Below are positions 33,294 through 40,389 of a stretch of DNA of 49,433 bases, piece by piece; position 1 is the stretch's first letter; every line of letters starts with the position of its first letter. Where the stretch lies: positions 1 to 49,433 of the forward strand of contig JANOYV010000126.1 in assembly GCA_031429105.1 (NCBI GenBank). Reading direction: 5' to 3'. Source of the DNA: JAKFWF01 sp031429105. GTDB lineage: Bacteria; Pseudomonadota; Alphaproteobacteria; Rhizobiales; Hyphomicrobiaceae. The notes under the pieces were generated by a model, which did not search any database, was not told where the DNA came from, and was given only the letters and a program-made list of their open reading frames with translations. The position numbers were made by a program, and so were the translations under genes.

Positions 33294-34772
33294 TTGTCAT
33301 TCGGGGGCGGCACTTTGTTGGAGTACGTATCAGCACCAGTCTGGCTGCTAACGATACTGGGGCTCCTTGCGGTGGTCGCGATTGTTGATCGTGCTATTTC
33401 GCCAGCGATCAGATCGATCACCACTGCTAGACGGGAGCGAGCCGTTGAGCGTCTGAATGAACGACTAGCTGTTCCCATTGCGCCGATAAAGCTTGTCGGC
33501 CGCAAGGCTCTGATCTCGCAGGTGATACTGGATCCGGCTGTGCAATCCGCGATAGCAGCGGAGGTGTTACAAAGTGGTAAGTCGGCGCGGTTTGTCGAAG
33601 CGCAGGCGCAGCACTATGCGCGCGAAATCGTTCCAGCGTTCAGTACGGCGCTTTACTTCAAGGTTGGGACCAAGATTGCTCGCAAACTGTCGACGGCCCT
33701 CTATCGGGTGCGTGTTGGGGCAAGCGATATCACGGCGCTGCAAGGCATCCCGCCGAATGCTTCGGTGGTCTTTGTGATCAATCACCGATCGAATATGGAC
33801 TATATTTTGGTGACCTATTTGGCGTCACGCAGTTCGGCATTGAGCTACGCTGTTGGTGAATGGGCGCGTGTGCCAGGTCTTGCAGGCCTGATCAGGCTGA
33901 TGGGCGCCTACTTCATCCGGCGCGGTAGCGGCAATCAACTCTATCGGCGCGTGCTTGCGCGCTATGTACACATCGCAACCGCATCGGGCGTTACGCAGGC
34001 GGTGTTCCCAGAAGGCGGTTTGTCACGTGATGGGCGCCTGCAACCAGCGCGCCTTGGATTAATTGCCTACATGGTGGCGGATTTCGATCCCAGTGGCGCA
34101 CGCGACATCGTATTCGTGCCCGTCGGTCTCAACTATGATCGCGTACTCGAGGACCGCGTTTTGGTCACTGCGGCAGCGCAGGTCGAACTTGGACAAAAGC
34201 CGCGTTTCGGTTTTAGACTCACAACGTTTTTAGGCTTCGTATCGCGCATGATTGCTGGCCGCGTCCTTGGTCGTTGGTACAAGAATGGGTACGCCTGTGT
34301 CAGCTTCGGCAAGCCTGTTTCTCTCAAGGCGTACATGACGAACAAGCGTATCGATTTTCGCACATTGAACGATGTCAGACGCACAGCAGCGGTGACCGAG
34401 CTCGGCGCAACCCTGATAGGGGAGATCGGCAGTGCCGTGCCGGCCTTGCCGGTCAGTCTTGTTGCGGCTGTATTTATCGCAGCGCATGGACAACCGATTT
34501 CAGCGCTTGAACTCAAGGCTTCAGTTGCGCGCTTGATCGCGACGTTGCAGGCGTCGGGAGCGCAAGTCTATGTGCCGCGCGCGGATGACGATTATGCCGT
34601 CGACGTCGGCCTTCGCATGTTGATGCTACGGCGATTGGTCGTTGAAACGGTGGGACTTTATGCGGTTGTGAAAGGTGAAGAGAGGCTGCTTGCGTACTAC
34701 GCAAATGCAATTGCGCATTTATTGCCGACCATTGAGCATTCCGACAACTCAAACCAATTCAACCAACCTTGA
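33294..34772 (+). CDS. PlsB-like 1-acyl-glycerophosphate/glycerol-3-phosphate acyltransferase, 492 aa
   Basis: The acyltransferase motif I NHRSNMDYILV (HX4D) lies near residue 162, followed by GAYFIRRGSGN (motif II-like) and VFPEGGLSRDGRL (motif III), then FVPVGLNYDRV (motif IV). This order is that of PlsB-type glycerol-3-phosphate acyltransferases, though at 492 residues it is shorter than enteric PlsB. An N-terminal membrane helix (VWLLTILGLLAVVAIVD) is present. The start appears to be TTG at 33294 with GGGGA at 33282-33286. Its last 14 bp overlap the convergent TetR gene. Confidence 0.85.
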   Translation: MSFGGGTLLEYVSAPVWLLTILGLLAVVAIVDRAISPAIRSITTARRERAVERLNERLAVPIAPIKLVGRKALISQVILDPAVQSAIAAEVLQSGKSARFVEAQAQHYAREIVPAFSTALYFKVGTKIARKLSTALYRVRVGASDITALQGIPPNASVVFVINHRSNMDYILVTYLASRSSALSYAVGEWARVPGLAGLIRLMGAYFIRRGSGNQLYRRVLARYVHIATASGVTQAVFPEGGLSRDGRLQPARLGLIAYMVADFDPSGARDIVFVPVGLNYDRVLEDRVLVTAAAQVELGQKPRFGFRLTTFLGFVSRMIAGRVLGRWYKNGYACVSFGKPVSLKAYMTNKRIDFRTLNDVRRTAAVTELGATLIGEIGSAVPALPVSLVAAVFIAAHGQPISALELKASVARLIATLQASGAQVYVPRADDDYAVDVGLRMLMLRRLVVETVGLYAVVKGEERLLAYYANAIAHLLPTIEHSDNSNQFNQP

Positions 34773-35391
34773 GTCTAGGGCGTTCTGCTCCCGTTCGAAG
34801 CTCGAGCCCTGCAAGGTAGTTCGCTACGAGGTCGTCAACCAGTACTATCGCATCGTCAGCTGTGACAGTCGACAATTTATCGGTCACAGCCAATGCGGTA
34901 ATGCCATGTACGCCGGCCCATAGCACCCGCGCCGCTCGCTTCGCGGCGATCGGATCTTTGTCGAACAGTAAGGGACGGATTGCGGCCTCGACCCGCTCAA
35001 GCAACTGATCGAGCTTTTGTTGGTACCACGGAGGTATTTTCATGTTTTGCGGGAGATGATGCTCAAACAACAGGTTCCACAATCGTGGTCGCTCCGTTGT
35101 GTATGCGAGATAAGTGCGGGCTAGCCGCATCACTCTATCATGGGAGTTTCCATCGGCCGGCAATGCGACGAGACGTCGGTCCAGTTCATCGAGAACGCGA
35201 GCTTCGACCTGCAGAACAAGGTCATCGAGGTTATCGAAGACGTTGTAGATCGTGCCAGGTGAGTAGCCGACATTTTTGGCGATCTCGCGCGCGGACAAGC
35301 CAGTAAGGCCGTCCCGAGAGATAATTGCCTCACATGCTTCGATGATTAATTGACGTAGCACTTCTGGTGTGTGTTCGGAGCGACGCCCCAT
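34759..35391 (-). CDS. TetR-family transcriptional regulator, 210 aa
   Basis: N-terminal helix-turn-helix LSAREIAKNVGYSPGTIYNV (about residues 32-51), then a helical ligand domain with RPRLWNLLFEHHLP and ARVLWAGVHGITALA, like many TetR_C_33/WHG-domain regulators. GGGG lies a few bases before the ATG. A nested palindrome 15 to 54 bp upstream is a candidate autoregulatory operator. The convergent overlap with the PlsB-like gene hints at, but does not prove, control of lipid genes. Confidence 0.9.
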   Translation of the reverse strand: MGRRSEHTPEVLRQLIIEACEAIISRDGLTGLSAREIAKNVGYSPGTIYNVFDNLDDLVLQVEARVLDELDRRLVALPADGNSHDRVMRLARTYLAYTTERPRLWNLLFEHHLPQNMKIPPWYQQKLDQLLERVEAAIRPLLFDKDPIAAKRAARVLWAGVHGITALAVTDKLSTVTADDAIVLVDDLVANYLAGLELRTGAERPRLKVG

Positions 35392-35405
35392 GATCCCCGC
35401 CTAGA

Positions 35406-35445
35406 CTTAACTGCGATCCAAACTGATCAGTAGCGTACAGTTAGG
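35406..35445. promoter_or_regulatory. Nested palindrome upstream of the TetR gene
   Basis: The perfect palindrome ACTGATCAGT (35422-35431) sits inside wider inverted arms CTTAACTG (35406-35413) and CAGTTAGG (35438-35445; 7 of 8 bases match). Both share nearly the same centre. TetR proteins bind such sites next to their own genes; that this one does is inference. The rest of 35392-35568 shows nothing else. Confidence 0.5.
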
Positions 35446-35568
35446 CAGTGCGTGGAAGCAATATCTACGCCGTCGCGAATGACGAACAATAGTTATACTG
35501 TAATGCGATGCTTTCGGTGGTGCAGTGCCACAAATGAGCGATGTACCACCGTCGCGCTTGACTGCTGA

Positions 35569-36162
35569 TTAGCAGATCGGGTCGGTATTATACTGGATCT
35601 GGCTCGAGGCGCGCGGCTTCAGGAAAAATTTGTCCTGGAGTGTCGTGATTCCCGGCATATAGGTCGAGAAGATCAACGGCGTGTAGTTATACTTCACTTC
35701 CGCGACGATCACGCTGCCACCAGCATCAACGATGCCGGCCGGCAGCGAGTACGTCTGGTTCTTGGCATAGGTCGCAGCGCCGCCCTGAAAGTTATAGCTC
35801 CAGCAAACCTTCGTGTTCGTCGCATCGGTAATGTTGGCGAAAACACTCGTTAAAGTGACGCGAAGCAATGATGTCTCGAATGGCGTCATCAAGATCTTGG
35901 CGATGTCCATCACGTTGCCAAGTTGAACCGTCGTGATCGTCTTCTCGCGCGCGACCAAGTCAGCCGTCGAGCTGGCGATCTGCGTGATCCGGCGGTCCAC
36001 GGTAATGGCTTGGCTGAATTCGATCGAGCCAATGAAAAGCGCCAGCATGATCGGTACGATCATGGCGAACTCGATCGCGGCGACGCCACGCTTGTCCTGG
36101 TTCCAGCGACGGACAAGACGAGTGGCTTTGGTTGCGATGAATTGCAAGTATGAGTGTCGCAT
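35569..36162 (-). CDS. TadE-like pseudopilin, 197 aa
   Basis: A short basic N-terminus precedes KRGVAAIEFAMIVPIMLALF, the TadE/TadF prepilin-like segment with a Glu five residues into the hydrophobic stretch. The rest is a periplasmic domain with a few cysteines near the end. TadE-like proteins are minor pilins processed by the prepilin peptidase. I start at the ATG at 36162; upstream in-frame ATGs at 36192 and 36222 have no better ribosome site. It follows the other TadE-like gene by 63 bp on the same strand. Confidence 0.85.
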   Translation of the reverse strand: MRHSYLQFIATKATRLVRRWNQDKRGVAAIEFAMIVPIMLALFIGSIEFSQAITVDRRITQIASSTADLVAREKTITTVQLGNVMDIAKILMTPFETSLLRVTLTSVFANITDATNTKVCWSYNFQGGAATYAKNQTYSLPAGIVDAGGSVIVAEVKYNYTPLIFSTYMPGITTLQDKFFLKPRASSQIQYNTDPIC

Positions 36163-36225
36163 GGTTTCGTTTCCAGGTTCTGTTCGTGGCATCGCGCGCA
36201 GTCGTGCGTACCGCCGGCTCAATGC

Positions 36226-36795
36226 TTAGTAAGGCTCGATCTTGAAGGTGGTCGACGCTTGGATGAGCGCCGCGCCGTTCGCCATTTTACCGACCTGGAG
36301 AAACGGAATTTTCCCTGCCAGCGTCCATTCGAGACAGGCCGACACGAGCATGATTTTGTTCTGAGTTCCCACCGAAAAGGGCGTGCTTGCTGGGGCTACA
36401 AGTGCGCCGCCGGCATCGACGCAGGCAGGCTTCACGATCGCCTGACCAACATCGAAACTCATGACGTTGACGCGCAATTTGCTGCTGCAATCGACGTAAA
36501 CCGGTAACTTCGAGCAAACGCTGGTCTTGAACTGATCACGCGTCATGCCAGCTGCTTGGGCTTCACCAGTGCGGATTGGGCGCGAGGCTTGCTCAACGGC
36601 GTTCTCGGTTGAGAAGGTTGTGAAGAAGTACAGGCCAACAGCCATGATGCCGAACAGCAAGGCGAGGAACGGGAAGGATACCATCGCAAATTCGATGGCT
36701 GCTGTACCGCTCTCGTCGCGGCGTAGGTTTCCAGCACGCGTTTTTGCCTGGCGACGCGCCTGCTGCCAAAGCAATCTGAATCCGGTGGTTTTCAT
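36226..36795 (-). CDS. TadE-like pseudopilin, 189 aa
   Basis: A basic N-terminus (RRDESGTAAIEFAMVSFPFL) leads to a membrane helix, with Gly before the cleavage site and Glu at +5. The periplasmic part carries the cysteines in CSKLPVYVDCSSK and ACVDAGGAL. It is a paralogue of the following gene. I start at the ATG at 36795. The pair is transcribed away from the flp cluster and presumably supplies minor pilins for the same apparatus. Confidence 0.85.
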   Translation of the reverse strand: MKTTGFRLLWQQARRQAKTRAGNLRRDESGTAAIEFAMVSFPFLALLFGIMAVGLYFFTTFSTENAVEQASRPIRTGEAQAAGMTRDQFKTSVCSKLPVYVDCSSKLRVNVMSFDVGQAIVKPACVDAGGALVAPASTPFSVGTQNKIMLVSACLEWTLAGKIPFLQVGKMANGAALIQASTTFKIEPY

Positions 36796-37014
36796 ACGCG
36801 TACCTCTGGCCAACAACTCTTTCGTTCTGGCCCGGTCAGCAAACACTAAAAATATAAACGACTTGCTTATTATTCAATTCAACGATTGACTCGGTCAAAA
36901 ATTGATTAACGAACGACCGCTCGCTTCGTGAGCGTTTGGTACGAAGTGCTGGAATGGAAAGAAGTCGACCTTGCAACCGACTTCCAATTGCGTTCGAATG
37001 TGTCGCAGCACTGA

Positions 37015-37530
37015 TTACTGCGAGCCAGAGCCGCCTGGGTCTGCGCCCGACTCGGACGTCTTGATCTTAGTCGTCGTACTCTTTGTTATATTTTCGAAGT
37101 ACGTGTGGTCATCACCGATCGTGATCGATGGGTTGCACTGTGGCGAGCAATTGTAGCTCTCCCGCTTGGGTCCCTTATGCAGATTGACGACCCGTCCCTC
37201 ATCGCGCTGTACAAGGACGCGTTGGTCTTGAATGACATTGCGCTCTGCATCCAACGAAATGATGTTGGTGATGCCAAACGACTTGCCGGTCACGACGAGC
37301 AGGTTGCCGCCTTGCACGGATACGTCGGCGATTGTTGGATTGCCGATGATGATTTCCGCAGCAGGTCGCGGCAAGCGTAGCAACTGGGACTGGTCGTACT
37401 TTACGATCAGATCATCCGCGAGGGCTGCTGGCGCCTCGATCATAATCGCACCGAGTGCGGTCGCTGCCGCCAGGAGAGCCGAGATCGGACTTGAAAGCGT
37501 GCGACGCGGTAGATGAATGAAGTTCGACAT
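37015..37530 (-). CDS. Pilus assembly protein with CpaC-type N-terminal domain, 171 aa
   Basis: Signal peptide (SALLAAATALGAIMIEAPAALA), then the pilus-assembly N-terminal domain: VKYDQSQLLRLPRPAAEIII, GNPTIADVSVQGGNLLVVTG, SFGITNIISLD. The same domain opens the secretin CpaC, whose gene here is separate at 41310. Residues after 110 are low-complexity and contain CSPQC and a Thr/Ser/Lys-rich tail. It has no secretin core, so it may be an outer-membrane accessory. I start at ATG 37530, where the signal peptide begins. Confidence 0.78.
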   Translation of the reverse strand: MSNFIHLPRRTLSSPISALLAAATALGAIMIEAPAALADDLIVKYDQSQLLRLPRPAAEIIIGNPTIADVSVQGGNLLVVTGKSFGITNIISLDAERNVIQDQRVLVQRDEGRVVNLHKGPKRESYNCSPQCNPSITIGDDHTYFENITKSTTTKIKTSESGADPGGSGSQ

Positions 37531-38127
37531 GATGGTCCTGATCCTTGGCGGTCGAGTGACCCGACAAGTATCGACCCAAATTGGTGAAGGAACTGCAAAC
37601 GAGCGATCACTTTTGAGCCGACTAGGACCCTTGACCCAAAATTTCCTAGCGACGCCGTGCACGGCCGAGTGATTTCGTCCAGCGCCGCGATTAGGCGCCG
37701 CTTCGCGCCTGGCGAACAGCTAACGCGCGACGCTGTATGCGACAGTCAAAAGCAATGTTCGACGGGGTGGGTCGACAAAGTTTCCGTCTTAATACTTCAT
37801 CGAGCAAGTGAATTTCGAAGTATGCCGGTCTGAATTCTTGTAGTAAGTAAATTATTAACGGATATATCGCTGTTTTTACAATATCACAGGGAATCATTTA
37901 AGCAACGAAGGGAAGAGTTTCTATAAAATCTCATGTTGGTTGTTATTTTTAATCTTGGAATGTGAGTGTGAGGCAGCTTGGTTGCTGGTCGTTAATAAAT
38001 TTTCCTGCCCATTTTACCAGATGTTAATACCTCATCTGTATCTTTGCAATTGTTCGGACGGCACGACTGAGGCGCCGCTGAACGGGAGCGCTGCGGCGCA
38101 GTCAGTCAACCAGTTGGAGTATCGGTC
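37531..38127. other. Regulatory region before the flp cluster
   Basis: This 597-bp gap between a minus-strand pilus gene and flp1 becomes AT-rich from about 37790. It contains a CtrA-like site (38013-38027) and a hairpin GCGCCGC (38072-38078) with GCGGCGC (38093-38099) in the flp1 leader. A minus-strand frame at 37691-37897 has no family pattern. Confidence 0.5.
38013..38027. promoter_or_regulatory. CtrA-like site upstream of flp1
   Basis: TTTACCAGATGTTAA, that is TTTA-N7-TTAA (7 of 8 half-site bases), ends 100 bp before the flp1 start. In Caulobacter, CtrA (TTAA-N7-TTAA) activates the pilin gene pilA. The assignment is by resemblance. Confidence 0.4.
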
Positions 38128-38301
38128 ATGAAGAACGTTTTCGCTCGCTTCGTTAAGTGTGAATCAGGCGCTACTGCAATCGAGTACGGCCTGATCGCGG
38201 CGCTCATCGGCGTTGCCATCATCACGGTTGTCGGCCAGGTCGGCTCGTCGATCAACACCACCTTCAAGTCGGTCAAGACCGGCCTCGACAGCGTAAAGTA
38301 A
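38128..38301 (+). CDS. Flp/Fap-type pilin 1, 57 aa
   Basis: Major pilin subunit of the Tad pilus. The class III signal is FARFVKCESG, cleaved after Gly14 by the CpaA peptidase, leaving ATAIEYGLIAALIGVAIITV with Glu at +5 and Tyr at +6, the Flp motif. A short C-terminal part (SSINTTFKSVKTGLDSVK) follows. TTGGAG at 38114-38119 is the ribosome site. It is identical in protein sequence to flp2. Confidence 0.97.
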   Translation: MKNVFARFVKCESGATAIEYGLIAALIGVAIITVVGQVGSSINTTFKSVKTGLDSVK

Positions 38302-38353
38302 GCTTCTGCTGAAAGTTCGGTCCCGGTCACAACGCGTGATAGGGATGACTTTG

Positions 38354-38388
38354 AAAACCGCTCGCCCAGAAATGGGTGGGCGGTTTTT
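38354..38388 (+). terminator. Intrinsic terminator of flp1
   Basis: A 15-bp stem, AAAACCGCTCGCCCA (38354-38368) against TGGGTGGGCGGTTTT (38373-38387) with two G-T pairs, a GAAA loop and T5. It lies 52 bp after the stop and makes flp1 monocistronic. Confidence 0.85.
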
Positions 38389-38419
38389 CAATGTGGACGT
38401 TGAATGCTCTGCTCGGCCA

Positions 38420-38434
38420 TTAAGGTTCAATTTA
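38420..38434. promoter_or_regulatory. CtrA-like site upstream of flp2
   Basis: TTAAGGTTCAATTTA, TTAA-N7-TTTA (7 of 8), followed by CC as in the extended consensus. It ends 160 bp before flp2 and lies 32 bp past the flp1 terminator. Confidence 0.4.
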
Positions 38435-38546
38435 CCATGGCCCACGATCATTATTTCATTTTACGCACATTCACTTTCTTCAGTTCGAGTTTAAGCTTTG
38501 CGTGTCATCCTGCGAACAGGTCAAGAGCGAGCAGAGTTCGCATGAG

Positions 38547-38563
38547 CCTGGGGAGCAAGCCCC
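38547..38563 (+). repeat. Leader element shared with flp3
   Basis: CCTGGGGAGCAAGCCCC in the flp2 leader, 31 bp before the ATG, matches the flp3 leader at 38999-39015 in 16 of 17 bases. GGGG and CCCC can pair around a 6-nt loop. Confidence 0.5.
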
Positions 38564-38594
38564 TTAGTCAAATCAACCAGTTGGAGTATCGGTT

Positions 38595-38768
38595 ATGAAG
38601 AACGTTTTCGCTCGCTTCGTTAAGTGTGAATCAGGCGCCACTGCCATCGAGTACGGCCTGATTGCCGCCCTCATCGGCGTTGCCATCATCACTGTTGTCG
38701 GCCAGGTCGGCTCGTCGATCAACACCACCTTCAAGTCGGTCAAGACCGGCCTCGACAGCGTGAAGTAA
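38595..38768 (+). CDS. Flp/Fap-type pilin 2, 57 aa
   Basis: Same 57-residue protein as flp1, with only a few synonymous base changes, and the same leader block CAACCAGTTGGAGTATCGGT before the ATG. The Flp motif ATAIEYGLIAALIGVAII and cleavage Gly14 are intact. It has its own upstream CtrA-like site and downstream terminator, so it is a separate transcription unit and a recent duplicate. Confidence 0.97.
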   Translation: MKNVFARFVKCESGATAIEYGLIAALIGVAIITVVGQVGSSINTTFKSVKTGLDSVK

Positions 38769-38808
38769 GCTTTCAGTTTTTTAATCGCATGCGCGATTAG
38801 AGAATTCG

Positions 38809-38844
38809 AATGCCGCTTGATCAGAAATGATCGAGCGGCATTTT
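38809..38844 (+). terminator. Intrinsic terminator of flp2
   Basis: AATGCCGCTTGATCA (38809-38823) pairs with TGATCGAGCGGCATT (38828-38842; one T-G pair) around GAAA, followed by TT and an AT-rich tail. A shorter hairpin TAATCGC/GCGATTA lies at 38782-38799. Confidence 0.8.
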
Positions 38845-38924
38845 ACATTTAATGACTTGATTGCGTTCACTCGATTTGACATTTTGAGAGCAACAGTGGA
38901 AGAATTTGAATTGAATGTTTGTTT

Positions 38925-38939
38925 TCAATCAAAATTTAA
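38925..38939. promoter_or_regulatory. CtrA-like site upstream of flp3
   Basis: TCAATCAAAATTTAA, TCAA-N7-TTAA (7 of 8 on this strand), ends 106 bp before the flp3 start. Confidence 0.35.
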
Positions 38940-38998
38940 GGGTCGAGGCGTATGATTTGATCAAGGTCGTTTCGGGTTCGAAAGTGCACTCGATTGAA

Positions 38999-39015
38999 CC
39001 TGGGGAGCATGCCCC
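38999..39015 (+). repeat. Leader element shared with flp2
   Basis: CCTGGGGAGCATGCCCC, one base different from the flp2 copy, at the same distance (30 bp) from the ATG. The retained leader suggests RNA-level control or simply recent duplication. Confidence 0.5.
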
Positions 39016-39045
39016 GCGTGAGTAAACCAGTTGGGAGTATAAGTT

Positions 39046-39219
39046 ATGAAGAACATTTTCGCTCGCTTCGTTAAGTGTGAATCAGGTGCCACGGCAATCG
39101 AGTACGGCCTGATCGCAGCCCTCATCGGCGTTGCCATCATCACGGTTGTCGGTCAGGTCGGCTCATCGATCAACACCACGTTCCAGTCGGTCAAAACCGG
39201 CCTCGACAGCGTCAAGTAA
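39046..39219 (+). CDS. Flp/Fap-type pilin 3, 57 aa
   Basis: Differs from flp1 and flp2 by Val4 to Ile and Lys47 to Gln; all processing and helix residues are the same. GGGAG at 39033-39037 is the ribosome site. Like the other two it stands alone between its own promoter region and terminator. Confidence 0.97.
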   Translation: MKNIFARFVKCESGATAIEYGLIAALIGVAIITVVGQVGSSINTTFQSVKTGLDSVK

Positions 39220-39271
39220 TTCAAAGATGTCGATCTTGTAACTTCAGGATCAGCATTTGGACAGAAAAAAT

Positions 39272-39308
39272 GGTCGCGATTGGCTTGATCAAGCTGCGCG
39301 GCTATTTT
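39272..39308 (+). terminator. Probable terminator of flp3
   Basis: GTCGCG (39273-39278) can pair with CGCGGC (39297-39302), with an inner GCTTGATCAAGC palindrome, followed by TATTTTTG. Less perfect than the flp1 and flp2 terminators. Confidence 0.55.
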
Positions 39309-39351
39309 TGTGTTTGTGGTTCGCATGGACTTTAGAAGTGCCAACGGTTTT

Positions 39352-39366
39352 TTAAGCATCGGTTAA
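39352..39366. promoter_or_regulatory. Full CtrA-type site upstream of flp4
   Basis: TTAAGCATCGGTTAA is an exact TTAA-N7-TTAA, the CtrA consensus. It ends 134 bp before flp4 and lies past the flp3 terminator. It is the best site in the window. Confidence 0.6.
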
Positions 39367-39500
39367 AGCAACAAGAAAAATTTGATCAGTTACTAAAAAT
39401 ATCAGTCATCTCGTTAACGCTCGCTACGGTAGGGTGAAACCGAATGGGTGGGATCGCGGGCGAGTACTTCTTGCTCTAAGAAAGCGCGTTGGAGACAATA

Positions 39501-39668
39501 ATGAAACAAAAGTTCAAAAAATTCTGCAACAACGAAAATGGTGCAACTGCAATTGAATACGCCTTGATTGCAGGCTCGATTGGTATTGTGATCATTACCG
39601 CTGCACAATTGATTGGTGGGAGCCTCGTTGGCGTGTTCACCAATGTGAAGAATGGCTTCCCTGCCTGA
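39501..39668 (+). CDS. Flp/Fap-type pilin 4 (divergent), 55 aa
   Basis: Keeps the prepilin site (ENG, then ATAIEYALIAGSIGIVIITA) with Glu at +5, but the N-terminal leader (MKQKFKKFCNNENG) and C-terminus (VGVFTNVKNGFPA) differ from the other three. It could be a minor pilin or an older paralogue. A GGAG site at 39490-39493 precedes the ATG. No clear terminator separates it from cpaA, so it may be the first gene of the assembly operon. Confidence 0.95.
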   Translation: MKQKFKKFCNNENGATAIEYALIAGSIGIVIITAAQLIGGSLVGVFTNVKNGFPA

Positions 39669-39758
39669 CTTGATGGGTGGAAAAATGCCTCGAGATCGCG
39701 ATCGCGTTCCTTTCGTGATGGTTATGCAAGTGCAAGTTAAGAACTGAGAGAATAGCCA

Positions 39759-40262
39759 GTGATTGAATTTCCTCTCCTTTTGATGTTTCCCGCCGCCATG
39801 GCGTTTGCGGGCGCCATGGATTTCTTCACGATGACAATCCCCAACCGGGTGTCACTTGCGTTGATTGCAGGATTTGGCGTCGTTGCCGCAATGGCAGGTG
39901 CACCGTGGATGTTGGTCGCGAACCACGTCGCGGCTGGGTTGCTGTTCCTGGGTGTCGGGATCTTCATGTTTTCGATGGGATGGTTGGGTGGAGGCGACGC
40001 GAAGTTGCTGGCGGCTGCAGCCCTGTGGTTGGGCTTCGATAGCCTGTTCCCGTACATCACGTTGGTGACAATACTCGGCGGCGTGCTTGCGATCGGGTTG
40101 TTGGCGTTTCGCAATATTACGCCTCCCGTTTGGTTGATGGGCCAAGAGTGGGCGCTGCGGCTCCACGATCGGCGCGGCGGCATACCGTATGGCATCGCGC
40201 TCGCGGGCGCAGCACTTTGGGTGTACCCTAGCACGCCGTGGTTCATGGCATTTGCAACTTAA
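39759..40262 (+). CDS. cpaA: Prepilin peptidase CpaA/TadV, 167 aa
   Basis: Membrane aspartyl protease that cleaves the Flp and TadE prepilins. Catalytic aspartates are in GAMDFFTMTIPN (about residue 21) and LGGGDAKLLAA. Six hydrophobic segments are spread over the 167 residues. Start GTG at 39759 after GAGAG. It is 90 bp past flp4. Confidence 0.95.
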   Translation: MIEFPLLLMFPAAMAFAGAMDFFTMTIPNRVSLALIAGFGVVAAMAGAPWMLVANHVAAGLLFLGVGIFMFSMGWLGGGDAKLLAAAALWLGFDSLFPYITLVTILGGVLAIGLLAFRNITPPVWLMGQEWALRLHDRRGGIPYGIALAGAALWVYPSTPWFMAFAT

Positions 40263-40307
40263 AAGCACGGGCGGCCGACGATCTGCGTTCTCGAAATCGA
40301 GCGCAAG

Positions 40308-40322
40308 TTAACCTCACGTTGA
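40308..40322. promoter_or_regulatory. CtrA-like site upstream of cpaB
   Basis: TTAACCTCACGTTGA, TTAA-N7-TTGA (7 of 8), ends 67 bp before the cpaB start, so the assembly genes may be controlled together with the pilins. Confidence 0.4.
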
Positions 40323-40389
40323 GACTTCGGCAGCATAGTGAAAGTCGGACCAGGGTCGTCTTCCGACCGTTGATAAGGACCGCTGCGCT

